Shown piece by piece: positions 38,648 through 47,357 of a DNA stretch of 64,000 bases (position 1 is the first letter of the stretch; each line of letters starts with the position of its first letter). The notes beneath the pieces are model-generated. The model worked only from the letters and a program-made list of their open reading frames with translations. It had not been told where the DNA came from and did not search any database. The translations under genes were made by a program, and so were the position numbers. Source of the DNA: Acidobacteriota bacterium. GTDB taxonomy: Bacteria; Acidobacteriota; Thermoanaerobaculia; Gp7-AA8. The stretch spans positions 111,302 to 175,301 of the forward strand of contig JAJXWV010000077.1 of NCBI GenBank assembly GCA_021781455.1, read 5' to 3'.

Positions 38648-39205
38648 ATGACCTATTGCGCCGTCGCACCCGGACATCCGCTGCACGGGCCGTATCACGA
38701 CACCGAATACGGATTCCCATTGCGCGACGACGACCGTCTCTTCGAACGCCTCGTGCTGGAGATCAACCAGGCCGGGCTGTCGTGGCTGACGATTCTCAAA
38801 AAGCGCGAGGCGTTCCGCGAAGCGTTCGACGGTTTCGCGATCGAGCGCGTGGCGCGCTTCACTCCGACGCGACGGGAGCGGCTGATGGGGAACGCGGACA
38901 TCATCCGCAACCGCCTGAAGATCGAAGCAGCGGTCGAAAACGCGCGGCGCATCGTGAAACTGCAGAAGAAACACGGTTCCTTCGCGCGATGGCTCGATGC
39001 GCAGCATCCGCGGCCGAAGAGCGACTGGGTCCGGCTGTTCAAATCGGAGTTCGTCTTCACGGGCGGCGAGATCACCGGCGAGTTCCTGCTGAGCACCGGC
39101 TACCTGCCCGGCGCGCACGTCGAGGACTGCCCCGTCTACGCGCGTGTCCTCGCGGCAAGGCCGCCATGGGCGCGATCGTCACGAACTTCCACTCCGTCAT
39201 CCTGA
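38648..39205 (+). CDS. tag: DNA-3-methyladenine glycosylase I (Tag family)
   Basis: Removes 3-methyladenine from DNA. The 185-aa protein has C4 and H17 (MTYCAVAPGH ... YHDTEYG), NQAGLSWLTILKKREAF around the active site, and the C-terminal HVEDC, which together form the Tag zinc site. GAGGAG lies upstream of the ATG. The last 20 or so residues (RSSRTSTPSS) are read from the adjoining repeat, so the natural C-terminus may be replaced. Confidence 0.88.
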   Translation: MTYCAVAPGHPLHGPYHDTEYGFPLRDDDRLFERLVLEINQAGLSWLTILKKREAFREAFDGFAIERVARFTPTRRERLMGNADIIRNRLKIEAAVENARRIVKLQKKHGSFARWLDAQHPRPKSDWVRLFKSEFVFTGGEITGEFLLSTGYLPGAHVEDCPVYARVLAARPPWARSSRTSTPSS

Positions 39206-39270
39206 GCCGCCGGAGCCGCGGGGGTGGCGGGTCGGTGGAGCGGCGGAGGACGGCGAAGGACCCCCTGCAA
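39196..39270. repeat. Half copy of GTCATCCTGAGCC repeat
   Basis: GTCATCCTGAGCCGCCGGAG, then GGTGGCGGGTCGGTGGAGCG and GGCGAAGGAC, covering only the left half. It overlaps the end of tag and borders a broken gene. Confidence 0.7.
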
Positions 39271-39289
39271 TTTCATCATGGGCTGGGCG

Positions 39290-39493
39290 GTGGAACCGTG
39301 ATCGCGAGACGCATGATGCGCGATCGAAGTTCTCGATGCTGTCCATCTCCGGTGCGTTGAGCAGGCGGCCGTCGAGTGCGTGCGTCCAGCCGTGGTAGCC
39401 GCACTGCAGGACGGGACGCTGTCCGCTGTCGTGGGCCACCGGGCCGGCGCGATGGCGGCAGACATTCGACATGGCCCGCAGGACGCCGTCGGA
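39290..39493 (-). pseudogene. Remnant of a Rieske [2Fe-2S] oxygenase-type gene
   Basis: The minus frame reads DGVLRAMSNVCRHRAGPVAH then QCGYHGWTHALDG. C-x-H and C-x2-H in this spacing form the Rieske cluster motif of ring-hydroxylating oxygenase alpha subunits. In-frame TGA stops just upstream at 39494-39496, inside a heptamer array, and similarity ends before a half copy of the GTCATCCTGAGCC repeat. Only about 50 codons of the iron-sulfur domain remain, and the catalytic iron domain is missing. Confidence 0.75.
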
Positions 39494-39605
39494 TCATTGA
39501 TGATTGATGAACCGCAGAGAGGATTGACAGTCTTCGGTTCATCAATCATCAATCTCAGATCTCAACCCCCCCGGTCATCGGTTCATAAATCATCAATCTC
39601 AGATC
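39494..39605. repeat. Inverted heptamer array (GATTGAT unit)
   Basis: Left arm TCATTGATGATTGATGAACC faces GGTTCATCAATCATCAATC at 39536-39554, and a second copy GGTTCATAAATCATCAATC at 39579-39597. It ends at the stop of the permease gene. Confidence 0.75.
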
Positions 39606-40928
39606 CTAGATATCCGTCCGCCTGGTCCGCCATCGCATGACCAGGAACATCGGCACACTGAGCGCCAGAAGAGCCAGCGCCCAGATGCTGTCGCGTGGAT
39701 CGGCGGCGATCGCTCCGCCCAGGAAGGCGACGGAAGCGAGCAAGGCAAGCCCGGTCGTGTACGGGTGACCCCAGCTGCGGAACGGCCGCGGTACATCGGG
39801 CTCGCGTCTGCGGAGGACGAACAGCGAAAGGAACGACAGCGCGTAGTTGGCCACGAAGAAGAAGGCCAGTTTGGCGATCACGTTCTCGAAGGTCCCCGTG
39901 ACGATGAAGACCGCCGCCAGCGCGCTGCTGAACAGCAGGGCCACGTCAGGGGTGCCGCCGGCGTTGACCTCGCGGGCGCCGCGCCAGAAGAGCCGGTCCT
40001 GGCTCATCGCATAGAGGACTCGCGGAGCCATCAGGATGCTGGAGTTCACGGCGCTGAAGAGCGCCACCACCATGAGGCTGCGCAGGATCGTGTCGCCGTG
40101 GGGGCCGAACAGGTAACGCGCCACGACGCCGGCCGCGAGCTTGTTCCCGGCCATCGACCCGAGAGGGACGACGCGCAGAAAGGCGACGTTCAGCAGCAGG
40201 TAGATGGCAATCACCATGAGCACGCCGCCGAACATCGAGCGGGGGATGTCGCGACCCGGCTTCTTCACCTCTTCCGAAAAGTAGACCACCGCCGACCAGC
40301 CGTCGTACGTGTAGATCACAGCCTGCAGCGAAAGAACGAATGCCACCAGCAGCGATCCTTCGCGCTCGGTCTCGAACGCGCTGTGCATCGGATTGCGACT
40401 GCCGAGGGAGAAGCAGGCCACGATCAGCACGAGCAACGCGGCCACCTTCAGGAGACTGGTCAGGTCCTGCGTTGCCGCTCCGGAGCGGACCCCGAACCAC
40501 TGGACGAGCGTGAACACCGCCACCACGGCCAGGGCGACGGCCTCGATGATGCGCAGCCTCGGAAAGAGCACGATCGAGTACTCGGCGATGACGATGGCCA
40601 TGGCCGCGGAGGAACCGCAGGTGGAGATCCAGTCGCTCCAGCCGACGATGAAGCCGGGGTAGTCGCCCAGCGCGCGCCGGACGAAGACGTACTGGCCGCC
40701 GGAGCGGGGCGTCATCGCGCCGAGCTCGGCCAGGGCATTCGACCCGAGCAGAGCGTAGAGCCCACCGATGATCCAGATGGAAGCAAAGGCCCAGAAGGTC
40801 GGCAGGTGCTCGGCGATCTCGCCAGGCGTGCGGAGAATTCCGGCGCCGATCGTGTTGCCGATCGTCACGGCCAGACCGAAGGTCACCCCTAAAACGGCGA
40901 TCAGCCTGCCGCCGCGACGCTCGAGCAC
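39606..40928 (-). CDS. Amino acid permease (APC superfamily)
   Basis: A 440-aa integral membrane protein with about 12 hydrophobic segments. The start AVTIGNTIGAGILRTPGEIA matches the unwound first helix that binds the substrate amine, and GSNALAELGAMTPRSGGQYV is the typical second segment. A GTG at 40928 starts it. It probably imports or exchanges an amino acid; specificity unknown. Confidence 0.88.
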   Translation of the reverse strand: MLERRGGRLIAVLGVTFGLAVTIGNTIGAGILRTPGEIAEHLPTFWAFASIWIIGGLYALLGSNALAELGAMTPRSGGQYVFVRRALGDYPGFIVGWSDWISTCGSSAAMAIVIAEYSIVLFPRLRIIEAVALAVVAVFTLVQWFGVRSGAATQDLTSLLKVAALLVLIVACFSLGSRNPMHSAFETEREGSLLVAFVLSLQAVIYTYDGWSAVVYFSEEVKKPGRDIPRSMFGGVLMVIAIYLLLNVAFLRVVPLGSMAGNKLAAGVVARYLFGPHGDTILRSLMVVALFSAVNSSILMAPRVLYAMSQDRLFWRGAREVNAGGTPDVALLFSSALAAVFIVTGTFENVIAKLAFFFVANYALSFLSLFVLRRREPDVPRPFRSWGHPYTTGLALLASVAFLGGAIAADPRDSIWALALLALSVPMFLVMRWRTRRTDI

Positions 40929-40970
40929 CGCAAGAGTTTAAGGGATCAGGCCGCTGGCACGGCGGGATTT

Positions 40971-41044
40971 GAGTCCTGAGTCCTGAGTGCTGAGTCCTGA
41001 GAGGCATCGCGCACTCAGGACTCAGCACTCAGGACCCAGGACTG
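40971..41044. repeat. Inverted CTGAGTC heptamer array
   Basis: Left arm 40971-41001 has four units, right arm 41012-41044 has complementary ACTCAGG/ACTCAGC units; spacer 10 nt. It sits just downstream of the OmpA-family stop (minus strand). Confidence 0.88.
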
Positions 41045-41051
41045 GGAGAGG

Positions 41052-42941
41052 CTACTGGGTGATGATCAGCTCCACGCGCCGGTTCTGCTGCCGTCCGGCC
41101 GCGGTCTTGTTCGTGGCAATGGGCTCACTCTCGCCCTTGCCGACGGCCGTGACGCGATCCGCCGGGATTCCCTGGGCGACGAGGTAGTCGCGAACCGCCT
41201 GAGCGCGCTTGTCGGAGAGCTCCATGTTCTTCTCCGACGTGCCGACGTTGTCGGTGTGTCCCTCGACCGCGACCTTGACGTTGCTGTCGTCCTTGAGGCG
41301 CGCAGCGATCTTCTGCAGGGTATTCTTTGCGCCTTCCTTGAGCGCGGTCTTGCCGGTGTCGAAGAAGATGCCCGGCAGCGTGACGATGAAGCCGCGATCG
41401 GTTTTCTTCGTGGCCGCCAGGCGGGCCAGCTCCTGCTGCATCTGCATCTGCTTCATTTCGGCGTCGCGCTGAGCCAGCTGCTGACGGGCTTTCTCGAGCT
41501 CGGCAGCCTGCTGCTGGGCCTGCTGGGCCTGCAACTGGGCCTGCTGCTGGGCCTGGGCGGCCTGCTGCTGGGCCTGCTGCGCGGCTGCGGTGGCCTGTTG
41601 GGCAGCCTGCTGGGCCTGCTGAATCTGCTGCTGCATCTGCTGCGCCTGTGCCTCAGCCTGCGCTCGGCGCTGCTGAGCGGCCGCAATGGCGGCCTGATTC
41701 TGCTGATCGATCCGGGTGCGCATGCTCAGGTCGGCGTCGCGCTCGCGGCGCAGGGCGTCGAGTTGCTGTTGCTGGGCAATGAGCTCCTGCTGGCGCTGCG
41801 CGAGGACGTCCGGCGCGAGCGCGCCCGACTGCTGCGAGGTTTGCAGCTGATTGCGGAGGCTGTCGACCTGGCTGGAGAGCGAGTCGACGTTCGCCTGTTC
41901 ACGCGCCTGGATCGCTCGGAGGGCGATCTGCTGGTCTTCCAACTGGCGGCGTGCGGAGTCGACATCCGAAGCGTTGCCGCTGGCCAGGGCATTTTCGTAA
42001 CGCGTGTAGGCCTGGTCGACCTGTTGTTCGGCGAGGGTGCGCGCGGTCCGGTCCTGCTCGATCCGGGCCTGGGCGGCCTGCTGGCTCGCCAGGATCTGCT
42101 GCCGGAGCTGGTCGAGCTGGGCCTGCTGGGCCTGGCGACTGGCCTGCTCCTGGGCGAGCTGCGCCTGAAGTGCGGCGGCCTGGCGCTGCGCCTCTTCGCG
42201 CTGCGCGCGTTCTGCCGCGGCCTGGCGCTCGCTTTCCGCCTGAGCGAGCTGCGTGCGCTGGAGCTGCAGCGGCGCCAGCTGTGTCGTGGCGCTGTTGCCG
42301 CGGGCGGTGTAGTAGGCGCGGCGCGCCATCATTTCGGAGACGTAGGCAAGATAGTCGGCGCTGTCGCTGTTGCCGGCTCCGCGGGCGATCTTCCGTGCGG
42401 ACCCGAGGTACTCCTGTGCGGTCTTGAGATCGTCCGGCGCGACCTGGTCGCCGCCGGCGGCCTTGGCCGCATCGACGATGCCCTGGGCGTAGGCGATGCG
42501 CTCCTTCGACGTCGAGCCGCGGTTCAGGTCGATGGTGGGCGATTCCTCGACCAGGTTCACCGTGGCCTTACCGCCGAAGCGGTTGATGTCGTTCTGCAGA
42601 GAGGTGATGGCGGCGTTGGTGCCGATCCATCGTGACTTGGCCAGTGCTGCGCGGGAGGCCCAGAGCGCCTCGATGGCCCAGAGGCGCGACTGTTCCCGCG
42701 TGCTGCTTTTCGGCGCGTTCCAGTTCTGCTGCGCGAATTGCAGGCGGGCGGCCGCTTCGTCATAAAGACTCTTCGCGTACTGCATGGCGCCGTTCTGTTC
42801 GGCCACCTTCAGAGCCGCCTGCGCCTCATTGAGGTTGGCGAGCTCCTGCTGCGCGACGCGGTCCTTCGCTGTGGGCGTCTGAGCCAGTAACGGTGCAGCG
42901 AGGAACCCCATGAGCAGCACCGCGATGACAGATCGATGCAT
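41052..42941 (-). CDS. OmpA-family protein with long Gln/Ala coiled coil
   Basis: A 629-aa protein. Signal peptide (HRSVIAVLLMGFLAAPLLAQ), an N-terminal helical domain (about 25-200) resembling DUF4398 (AKDRVAQQELANLNEAQAAL), a very Gln- and Ala-rich coiled coil (about 215-510) and a C-terminal OmpA peptidoglycan-binding domain (about 516-629: FFDTGKTALKEGAKNTLQ, VEGHTDNVGTSEKN, QNRRVELIITQ). A strong site AAGGAGGATGT precedes the ATG. It probably spans the periplasm and holds the envelope to peptidoglycan. The Gln/Ala stretch is unusually long. Confidence 0.88.
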   Translation of the reverse strand: MHRSVIAVLLMGFLAAPLLAQTPTAKDRVAQQELANLNEAQAALKVAEQNGAMQYAKSLYDEAAARLQFAQQNWNAPKSSTREQSRLWAIEALWASRAALAKSRWIGTNAAITSLQNDINRFGGKATVNLVEESPTIDLNRGSTSKERIAYAQGIVDAAKAAGGDQVAPDDLKTAQEYLGSARKIARGAGNSDSADYLAYVSEMMARRAYYTARGNSATTQLAPLQLQRTQLAQAESERQAAAERAQREEAQRQAAALQAQLAQEQASRQAQQAQLDQLRQQILASQQAAQARIEQDRTARTLAEQQVDQAYTRYENALASGNASDVDSARRQLEDQQIALRAIQAREQANVDSLSSQVDSLRNQLQTSQQSGALAPDVLAQRQQELIAQQQQLDALRRERDADLSMRTRIDQQNQAAIAAAQQRRAQAEAQAQQMQQQIQQAQQAAQQATAAAQQAQQQAAQAQQQAQLQAQQAQQQAAELEKARQQLAQRDAEMKQMQMQQELARLAATKKTDRGFIVTLPGIFFDTGKTALKEGAKNTLQKIAARLKDDSNVKVAVEGHTDNVGTSEKNMELSDKRAQAVRDYLVAQGIPADRVTAVGKGESEPIATNKTAAGRQQNRRVELIITQ

Positions 42942-43062
42942 ACATCCTCCTTCGTTCCGTGGGTTGGACTTTAGCCGACTTGGGCAATTTGAGTGCAATT
43001 TCCAGGCGGCGCTGGTGACGAGTGTCAACTGGACTCGATGTTGCGCGCGGGTTAGGCGCCCT

Positions 43063-43242
43063 CCGTCATCCTAATCCTGAGCCGGCGCAACCGTGCCCCC
43101 GTCATCCTGAGCCGGCGGAACCGCGGGGGTGGTGGATGGCGGGAGCAGTGAAGCGCGGCGAAGGATCTCTTACCGGGACGATTGGCCGGCTGGAGACTCT
43201 TCGCCGCGCTCCGCCGGCTCGGAGTGACGGAGGGCCGACCGG
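43063..43242. repeat. GTCATCCTGAGCC-type near-palindromic repeat
   Basis: Tandem left halves GTCATCCTAATCCTGAGCC and GTCATCCTGAGCCGGCGGAA, the conserved centre CTTACCGGGACGATTGG and a right half with CTCTTCGCCGCGCTCCGCCG. It ends at the stop of the solute-binding gene. The 121 bp from 42942 hold only a possible promoter region. Confidence 0.8.
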
Positions 43243-43243
43243 C

Positions 43244-44401
43244 TCAGAGCGACGGCGGCCGCCTCAGCTGCCCGTTCCGGATCTCCTCGATGACGACCTT
43301 CTTGCCGACGGGATTGCGATCAGGACCGAGCGTGATCGTGCCCGTTACGCCCGGGAAATTCTTCGTGGCCGCAATGGCATCGCGCAGCGAGGAGCCATCG
43401 GGCTTCTTTGCGCGCCGCATCGCGTCGGCCAGAACCCTCGCGGCGTCGTATCCCAGAGCCGCCATCGAGTCGGGTTTCACGCCGAATCGCTGCCTGTACT
43501 TGTCGACGAAGTTGCGCACGATGGCCGCCGAATCGTCCACGAAATAGTGGTTCGAGTAGTAGCAGCCGTCGAGCGCCTTGCCGCCGATCTCGATCAGCTT
43601 CGGCGATTCCCAGCCGGCGCCACCCGCCAGCGGCACCGTGATGCCGAGCTCTCGCGCCTGCCGGGCGATCGGTCCGATGTTCGTGTAGTACCCCGGTACG
43701 AACAGCACCTCCGGGTTCGACGGCTTGATGCTCGTGAGCTGCGGGCGGAAGTCGCTGTCGTCGCTGGTGTAGCTCGCGCGCGCCACGATCCGGCCGCCCA
43801 GCTTCGTGTAGCGCTGCTCGAACACGCGTCCCAGTCCCTTCGAGTCGTCGCTCCTGACGTCCGTCAGCATGGCCACGCGCCTGGCGCCGAGGTTCTTCGC
43901 GATGAACTCCGCCAGGGCCTGCCCCTGCTCCTCGTCGGTGAAACACATGCGGAAGATGCAGTCGCCCTTCTTCGTGACCCCGGGATTCGTGGAGGAGGGC
44001 GTGATCATCGGAACGTGATCGGCCTGGGCGATCGGAGCCGCAGCCAGGGAAGCCGACGAGGCCACCTCGCCGAGAAGGGCGACGACCTTGTTCTCGGAGA
44101 TCAGCTTCGTCACGGCGTTTGCCGCTTCGTCCGGGTTCGACTCGTCGTCCTCGGTGATGATCTTGATCTTCCGGCCGTTCACGCCACCTTTCTCGTTGAT
44201 CTCGTCGATGGCCATCATGATTCCGTCGTGTGTGGAGGTACCGAACGTCTCCTGGGCTCCCGTGAGCGAGCCGAACTCGCCGACCAGGATGTCGCCGCCG
44301 GCCGGAGTGGTGCCGCGGGTGACGTTCTCGGTCTTCGGAGCACAGGCGAGAAAGGCGAAAGAGAGGGCAGCCGCGATTGCGATCAGAGCTCTGTTTGGCA
44401 C
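43244..44401 (-). CDS. Branched-chain amino-acid type ABC solute-binding lipoprotein
   Basis: A 385-aa periplasmic-binding protein of the LivJ/Leu-Ile-Val type: EFGSLTGAQETFGTSTHDG, MAIDEINEKGGVNGRKI, a VALLGEVASSASLAAAP stretch and GYDAARVLADAM. A lipobox FLAC/A follows a hydrophobic signal, so it is probably a lipoprotein. GTG at 44401 is the best start, but no strong ribosome-binding site is seen. No permease or ATPase gene accompanies it. The last residues (LRRPPSL) border the next repeat. Confidence 0.87.
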   Translation of the reverse strand: MPNRALIAIAAALSFAFLACAPKTENVTRGTTPAGGDILVGEFGSLTGAQETFGTSTHDGIMMAIDEINEKGGVNGRKIKIITEDDESNPDEAANAVTKLISENKVVALLGEVASSASLAAAPIAQADHVPMITPSSTNPGVTKKGDCIFRMCFTDEEQGQALAEFIAKNLGARRVAMLTDVRSDDSKGLGRVFEQRYTKLGGRIVARASYTSDDSDFRPQLTSIKPSNPEVLFVPGYYTNIGPIARQARELGITVPLAGGAGWESPKLIEIGGKALDGCYYSNHYFVDDSAAIVRNFVDKYRQRFGVKPDSMAALGYDAARVLADAMRRAKKPDGSSLRDAIAATKNFPGVTGTITLGPDRNPVGKKVVIEEIRNGQLRRPPSL

Positions 44402-44442
44402 GTCGTGGCAGGCGGGTGCATTACCTCTGCCAGCACCGGAGC

Positions 44443-44490
44443 GCAGGTGGCACCCACCTGCGGTCTGCGGTCCGTGGTCTGCCATCTGCG
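44443..44490. repeat. Heptamer array (GGTCTGC unit), mostly one arm
   Basis: CACCTGCGGTCTGCGGTCCG and GTGGTCTGCC, GATCTGCG-like units, with only a short mate (CGCAGGTGGC). It ends three bases before the aldehyde dehydrogenase stop. Confidence 0.6.
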
Positions 44491-44492
44491 CT

Positions 44493-45962
44493 CTACAAAT
44501 TCACCCAAACGCTCTTCGTCTGCGTGTACTTCTCCAGCGCGTCGCGGCCCTGGTCGCGGCCGAAGCCGGACTCCTTGAAGCCGCCGAACGGCAGGGCCGG
44601 GTCGTAGAGGTTGTACGTGTTGATCCAGACCGTACCGGCCTTGATGGCGCGGGCGATGCGATGAGCCTTGGAGATGTCGCGCGTCCAGACCGCGGCGGCC
44701 AGACCGTACATGGTGCCGTTCGCCTTCTCGACGGCATCGTTCGCGTCGGAGAAGCGGATCGTGGCCAGCACCGGTCCAAAGATCTCCTCGCGGGCGATGG
44801 TCATCTTCGGATCGACGTCGTCGAAGATCGTCGGCTTCACGAAGTAGCCCTTGCCGGTGCCGATGTCGGTGCGCTCGCCGCCGATGACGAGCTTTGCGCC
44901 CTCGTTCTTCCCCGACTCGATGTAGCGCAAGACCGTGTCCATCTGCACCTTCGAGACGATCGCGCCGAGGCGCGTCTTCGGATGGAGCGGATCACCGGCG
45001 ACCATCCTGGAGGCGCGTTCCGACACCTTCGCCAGCAGCTCGTCGTGGACGGAGTCTTCGACGAGCAGACGCGAGCCTGCTGCGCAGACTTCGCCCTTGC
45101 CGTAGAAGATCGCGTTCAGCGCGCCGCGCGCCGCGGCATCGAGATCGGCGTCGGCGAAGACGACGTTCGGCGACTTGCCGCCGAGCTCCAGCGACACTTT
45201 CTTGAGCGTCTTCGCGGCGCGAGCCATCAGCGCCTTGCCTACTTCCGTCGATCCGGTGAAGGCGATGGCGTCGACGCCGGGATGATCGGCGATGGCGGTG
45301 CCGGTCACCTTTCCCGGCCCCGGCACGATGTTCAGAACGCCGGCGGGAAGGCCGCACTCGCGGGTGTACTCCGCGAATTTCAGAATCGACAGCGAGGTGT
45401 TCTCCGCGGGCTTGAGGACGACGGTGTTCCCGCAGGCCAGCGCCGGAGCGATCTTCCAGACGGCAAGCATCAGCGGGAAGTTCCACGGCGTGATCGCGCC
45501 GACGACGCCGACCGGCTCGCGCAGCGTGTACGTGAAGGCGTTCTCGGCGATGGGGATCGTCTCGCCCGTCACTTTTCCGGCCCAGCCGGCAAAGTAGTCG
45601 AGGCACTCCGCCGCGGCCGGAGTGTCGACGAACTGTGACTCGAAGATCGGTTTGCCGTTGTCGATGGTCTCGATCCGACCGATCTCCTCGGCTCGTGCGC
45701 CCAGCATCTCCGCGAGGCGGAAGAGGATCTTGCCGCGATCGCGCGGCTTCATCTTCTGCCACTCGCTGCCCGGTTCCATCTGCGCACGCGCGGCGCGCAC
45801 TGCGGCGTCGACGTCCTCCACGCCCGCCGAGGCGACCTTCGTGATCGCCTCCTCGGTCGCGGGATTGACGGTGGTGAATGTCTGTCCTGCTTTCGCGTCG
45901 ACGAACTCGCCGTTGATGAAGAGCTGGTTGCGGAATCCCGTGCTTTCTGCGGTTGCGGTCAT
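44493..45962 (-). CDS. NAD(P)-dependent aldehyde dehydrogenase
   Basis: Oxidises an aldehyde to an acid. The 489-aa product has GAITPWNFPLMLAVWKIAPA, the cofactor site FTGSTEVGKAL, the general base Glu in SLELGGKSP, and the catalytic Cys in GEVCAAGSRLL. The ATG at 45962 fits the family start; the long frame above it is not coding. Substrate undefined (betaine-aldehyde-like or fatty-aldehyde-like). It lies beside an aldo/keto reductase gene on the same strand. Confidence 0.93.
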   Translation of the reverse strand: MTATAESTGFRNQLFINGEFVDAKAGQTFTTVNPATEEAITKVASAGVEDVDAAVRAARAQMEPGSEWQKMKPRDRGKILFRLAEMLGARAEEIGRIETIDNGKPIFESQFVDTPAAAECLDYFAGWAGKVTGETIPIAENAFTYTLREPVGVVGAITPWNFPLMLAVWKIAPALACGNTVVLKPAENTSLSILKFAEYTRECGLPAGVLNIVPGPGKVTGTAIADHPGVDAIAFTGSTEVGKALMARAAKTLKKVSLELGGKSPNVVFADADLDAAARGALNAIFYGKGEVCAAGSRLLVEDSVHDELLAKVSERASRMVAGDPLHPKTRLGAIVSKVQMDTVLRYIESGKNEGAKLVIGGERTDIGTGKGYFVKPTIFDDVDPKMTIAREEIFGPVLATIRFSDANDAVEKANGTMYGLAAAVWTRDISKAHRIARAIKAGTVWINTYNLYDPALPFGGFKESGFGRDQGRDALEKYTQTKSVWVNL

Positions 45963-45993
45963 GGCGATCGATGCTAGCGCAAACGTGAATTGG

Positions 45994-46092
45994 GGTGCGG
46001 ACGTCTCGTCCGCCGACGACGGACGCCCCGTCCGGCGCTTTGGAAGACCGCGGGACGGGACGTCCCGCGGCTGCGGGCGGGACGCCCGCACT
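45994..46092. repeat. Palindromic repeat (GGGACGTCCCG type)
   Basis: GTGCGGACGTCTCGTCCGCC, CGGACGCCCCGTCCGG, GCGGGACGGGACGTCCCGCGG and GCGGGCGGGACGCCCGC. Several nested inverted repeats fill the gap. Confidence 0.7.
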
Positions 46093-46093
46093 C

Positions 46094-47224
46094 CTAGGCG
46101 CCGACCGCCGACTCCACGTACGGCGTGATGTCGAAGTTGTGGAGATAGAGGTCGTGGATCTCTTCCATCTCGGCGTCGTTCAGCGGGTCGTAGGCCGAGG
46201 CCCCGGCGAACTCCTCGAGCTGCTCGAGGTTGTAGATGTTCGGCAGCGCCGAGAGGATCGACGGATGCGCGTAGAGCCAGAGCATCGCCAGCTGCCCGAT
46301 GCTGACGCCGCGCTGCTCGCAGAAGGGAGTCAGGCGCTCGATCTTCTGCAGCCCTTCGATGAGCCACGCCCGCGGGCGGTGCGAGCGGTGGTCGCTCTCG
46401 TCGAATTTCGTCTCCATCGTGTACTTCCCCTCCAGCATTCCGGAGGAGTGCGTGACCCGGATGAGGAACTGCGGCCCGCCGCGAGCCAGAGCCGGCGTCT
46501 TCCACGAACGGAACGACGGGTCATACGACGCGGTCGGCTCGCAGAGCTTCTTGTGCGTCTCACCGCGCCGGGCCTCCTCGGCTCCCGCGTACGTCCGCCC
46601 TTCCTCTGCCGTCTCCGCGGCCAGGATGAACTCGCGGCCGGGGTCCTGCTCGAGGATGTTGAAGATCATCTGGGTCACCGGCGCCTTGCGGACGGCGTTG
46701 GCGTAGATGCCCTCATCGCGCCAGCCGATGGCCGGCCCGAGCGACGGGCCGTAGGAGCGGATCTTTCCTTCGCGCTTGAGCGCCTCGAGCGTTTCCCAGT
46801 GCTCGTCCTCGAGCAGCTGCACCACGCGCGGGTTGTGAGGCTGGTAAATGTCGATGTGATCGCGGCCGAGGCGCTTCAGCGATTGCTCGCAGGCAAAGCG
46901 CACGAACTCCGGGCTCATGTTCTGCGGAAGCTCGCGCTGGCCGCGGGGCCGCTCGGGATGGTTGTAGAAGTCGTAGCCGAACTTGGTGCCGACCACCGTG
47001 TCGGCGTGTTCCCGCAGGATCGGTTGCAGCACCGTCTCGCCGCGGCCGTTGCCGTACGCGTCGGCCGTGTCGATGTAGTTGACGCCGCGGTCGAGCGCGG
47101 CGCGGATGAGGTCCTGCGCCTGCGCGTCGGTGTAGCTGCCCCACCATCCGGTGGTCACCGTCCAGGTCCCGAAGCCGAGCTCGGAAACCCTCAAGTCCGT
47201 TCCGTGCAATGAGCGGTATCGCAT
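46094..47224 (-). CDS. Aldo/keto reductase
   Basis: NAD(P)H-dependent carbonyl reductase, 376 aa. It has GFGTWTVTTGWWG near the start, the catalytic Asp and Tyr in VNYIDTADAYGNGRGE, the Lys in TKFGYDFYN and the His-equivalent region IDIYQPHNP. A middle insert of about 60 residues (EEGRTYAGAEEARRGETHKK and neighbours) makes it longer than usual. ATG at 47224 has GGGAG upstream. Confidence 0.9.
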   Translation of the reverse strand: MRYRSLHGTDLRVSELGFGTWTVTTGWWGSYTDAQAQDLIRAALDRGVNYIDTADAYGNGRGETVLQPILREHADTVVGTKFGYDFYNHPERPRGQRELPQNMSPEFVRFACEQSLKRLGRDHIDIYQPHNPRVVQLLEDEHWETLEALKREGKIRSYGPSLGPAIGWRDEGIYANAVRKAPVTQMIFNILEQDPGREFILAAETAEEGRTYAGAEEARRGETHKKLCEPTASYDPSFRSWKTPALARGGPQFLIRVTHSSGMLEGKYTMETKFDESDHRSHRPRAWLIEGLQKIERLTPFCEQRGVSIGQLAMLWLYAHPSILSALPNIYNLEQLEEFAGASAYDPLNDAEMEEIHDLYLHNFDITPYVESAVGA

Positions 47225-47263
47225 GTGAATGTGATCTCCCAGAAGGTGGGATGGTAACAAAGT

Positions 47264-47347
47264 GGACCGCAGACCGCAGACCGCGGACCGCAGACCGCAG
47301 GAAGGCGCAACCAACCTCTGCGGTCTGCGGTCTGCGGTCTGCGGTCT
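47264..47347. repeat. Inverted heptamer array (AGACCGC unit)
   Basis: Left arm 47264-47300 has five AGACCGC/GGACCGC units, right arm 47316-47347 has complementary GCGGTCT units, spacer 15 nt. It lies between the reductase start and the hydratase stop. Confidence 0.88.
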
Positions 47348-47357
47348 CGCCCCCCCC

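Noticed and set aside
45963-46505. N-terminal extension of the aldehyde dehydrogenase frame to 670 aa
   Set aside because: The extra part covers a palindromic repeat and the end of the aldo/keto reductase gene on the same strand in another frame; the family start is at 45962.
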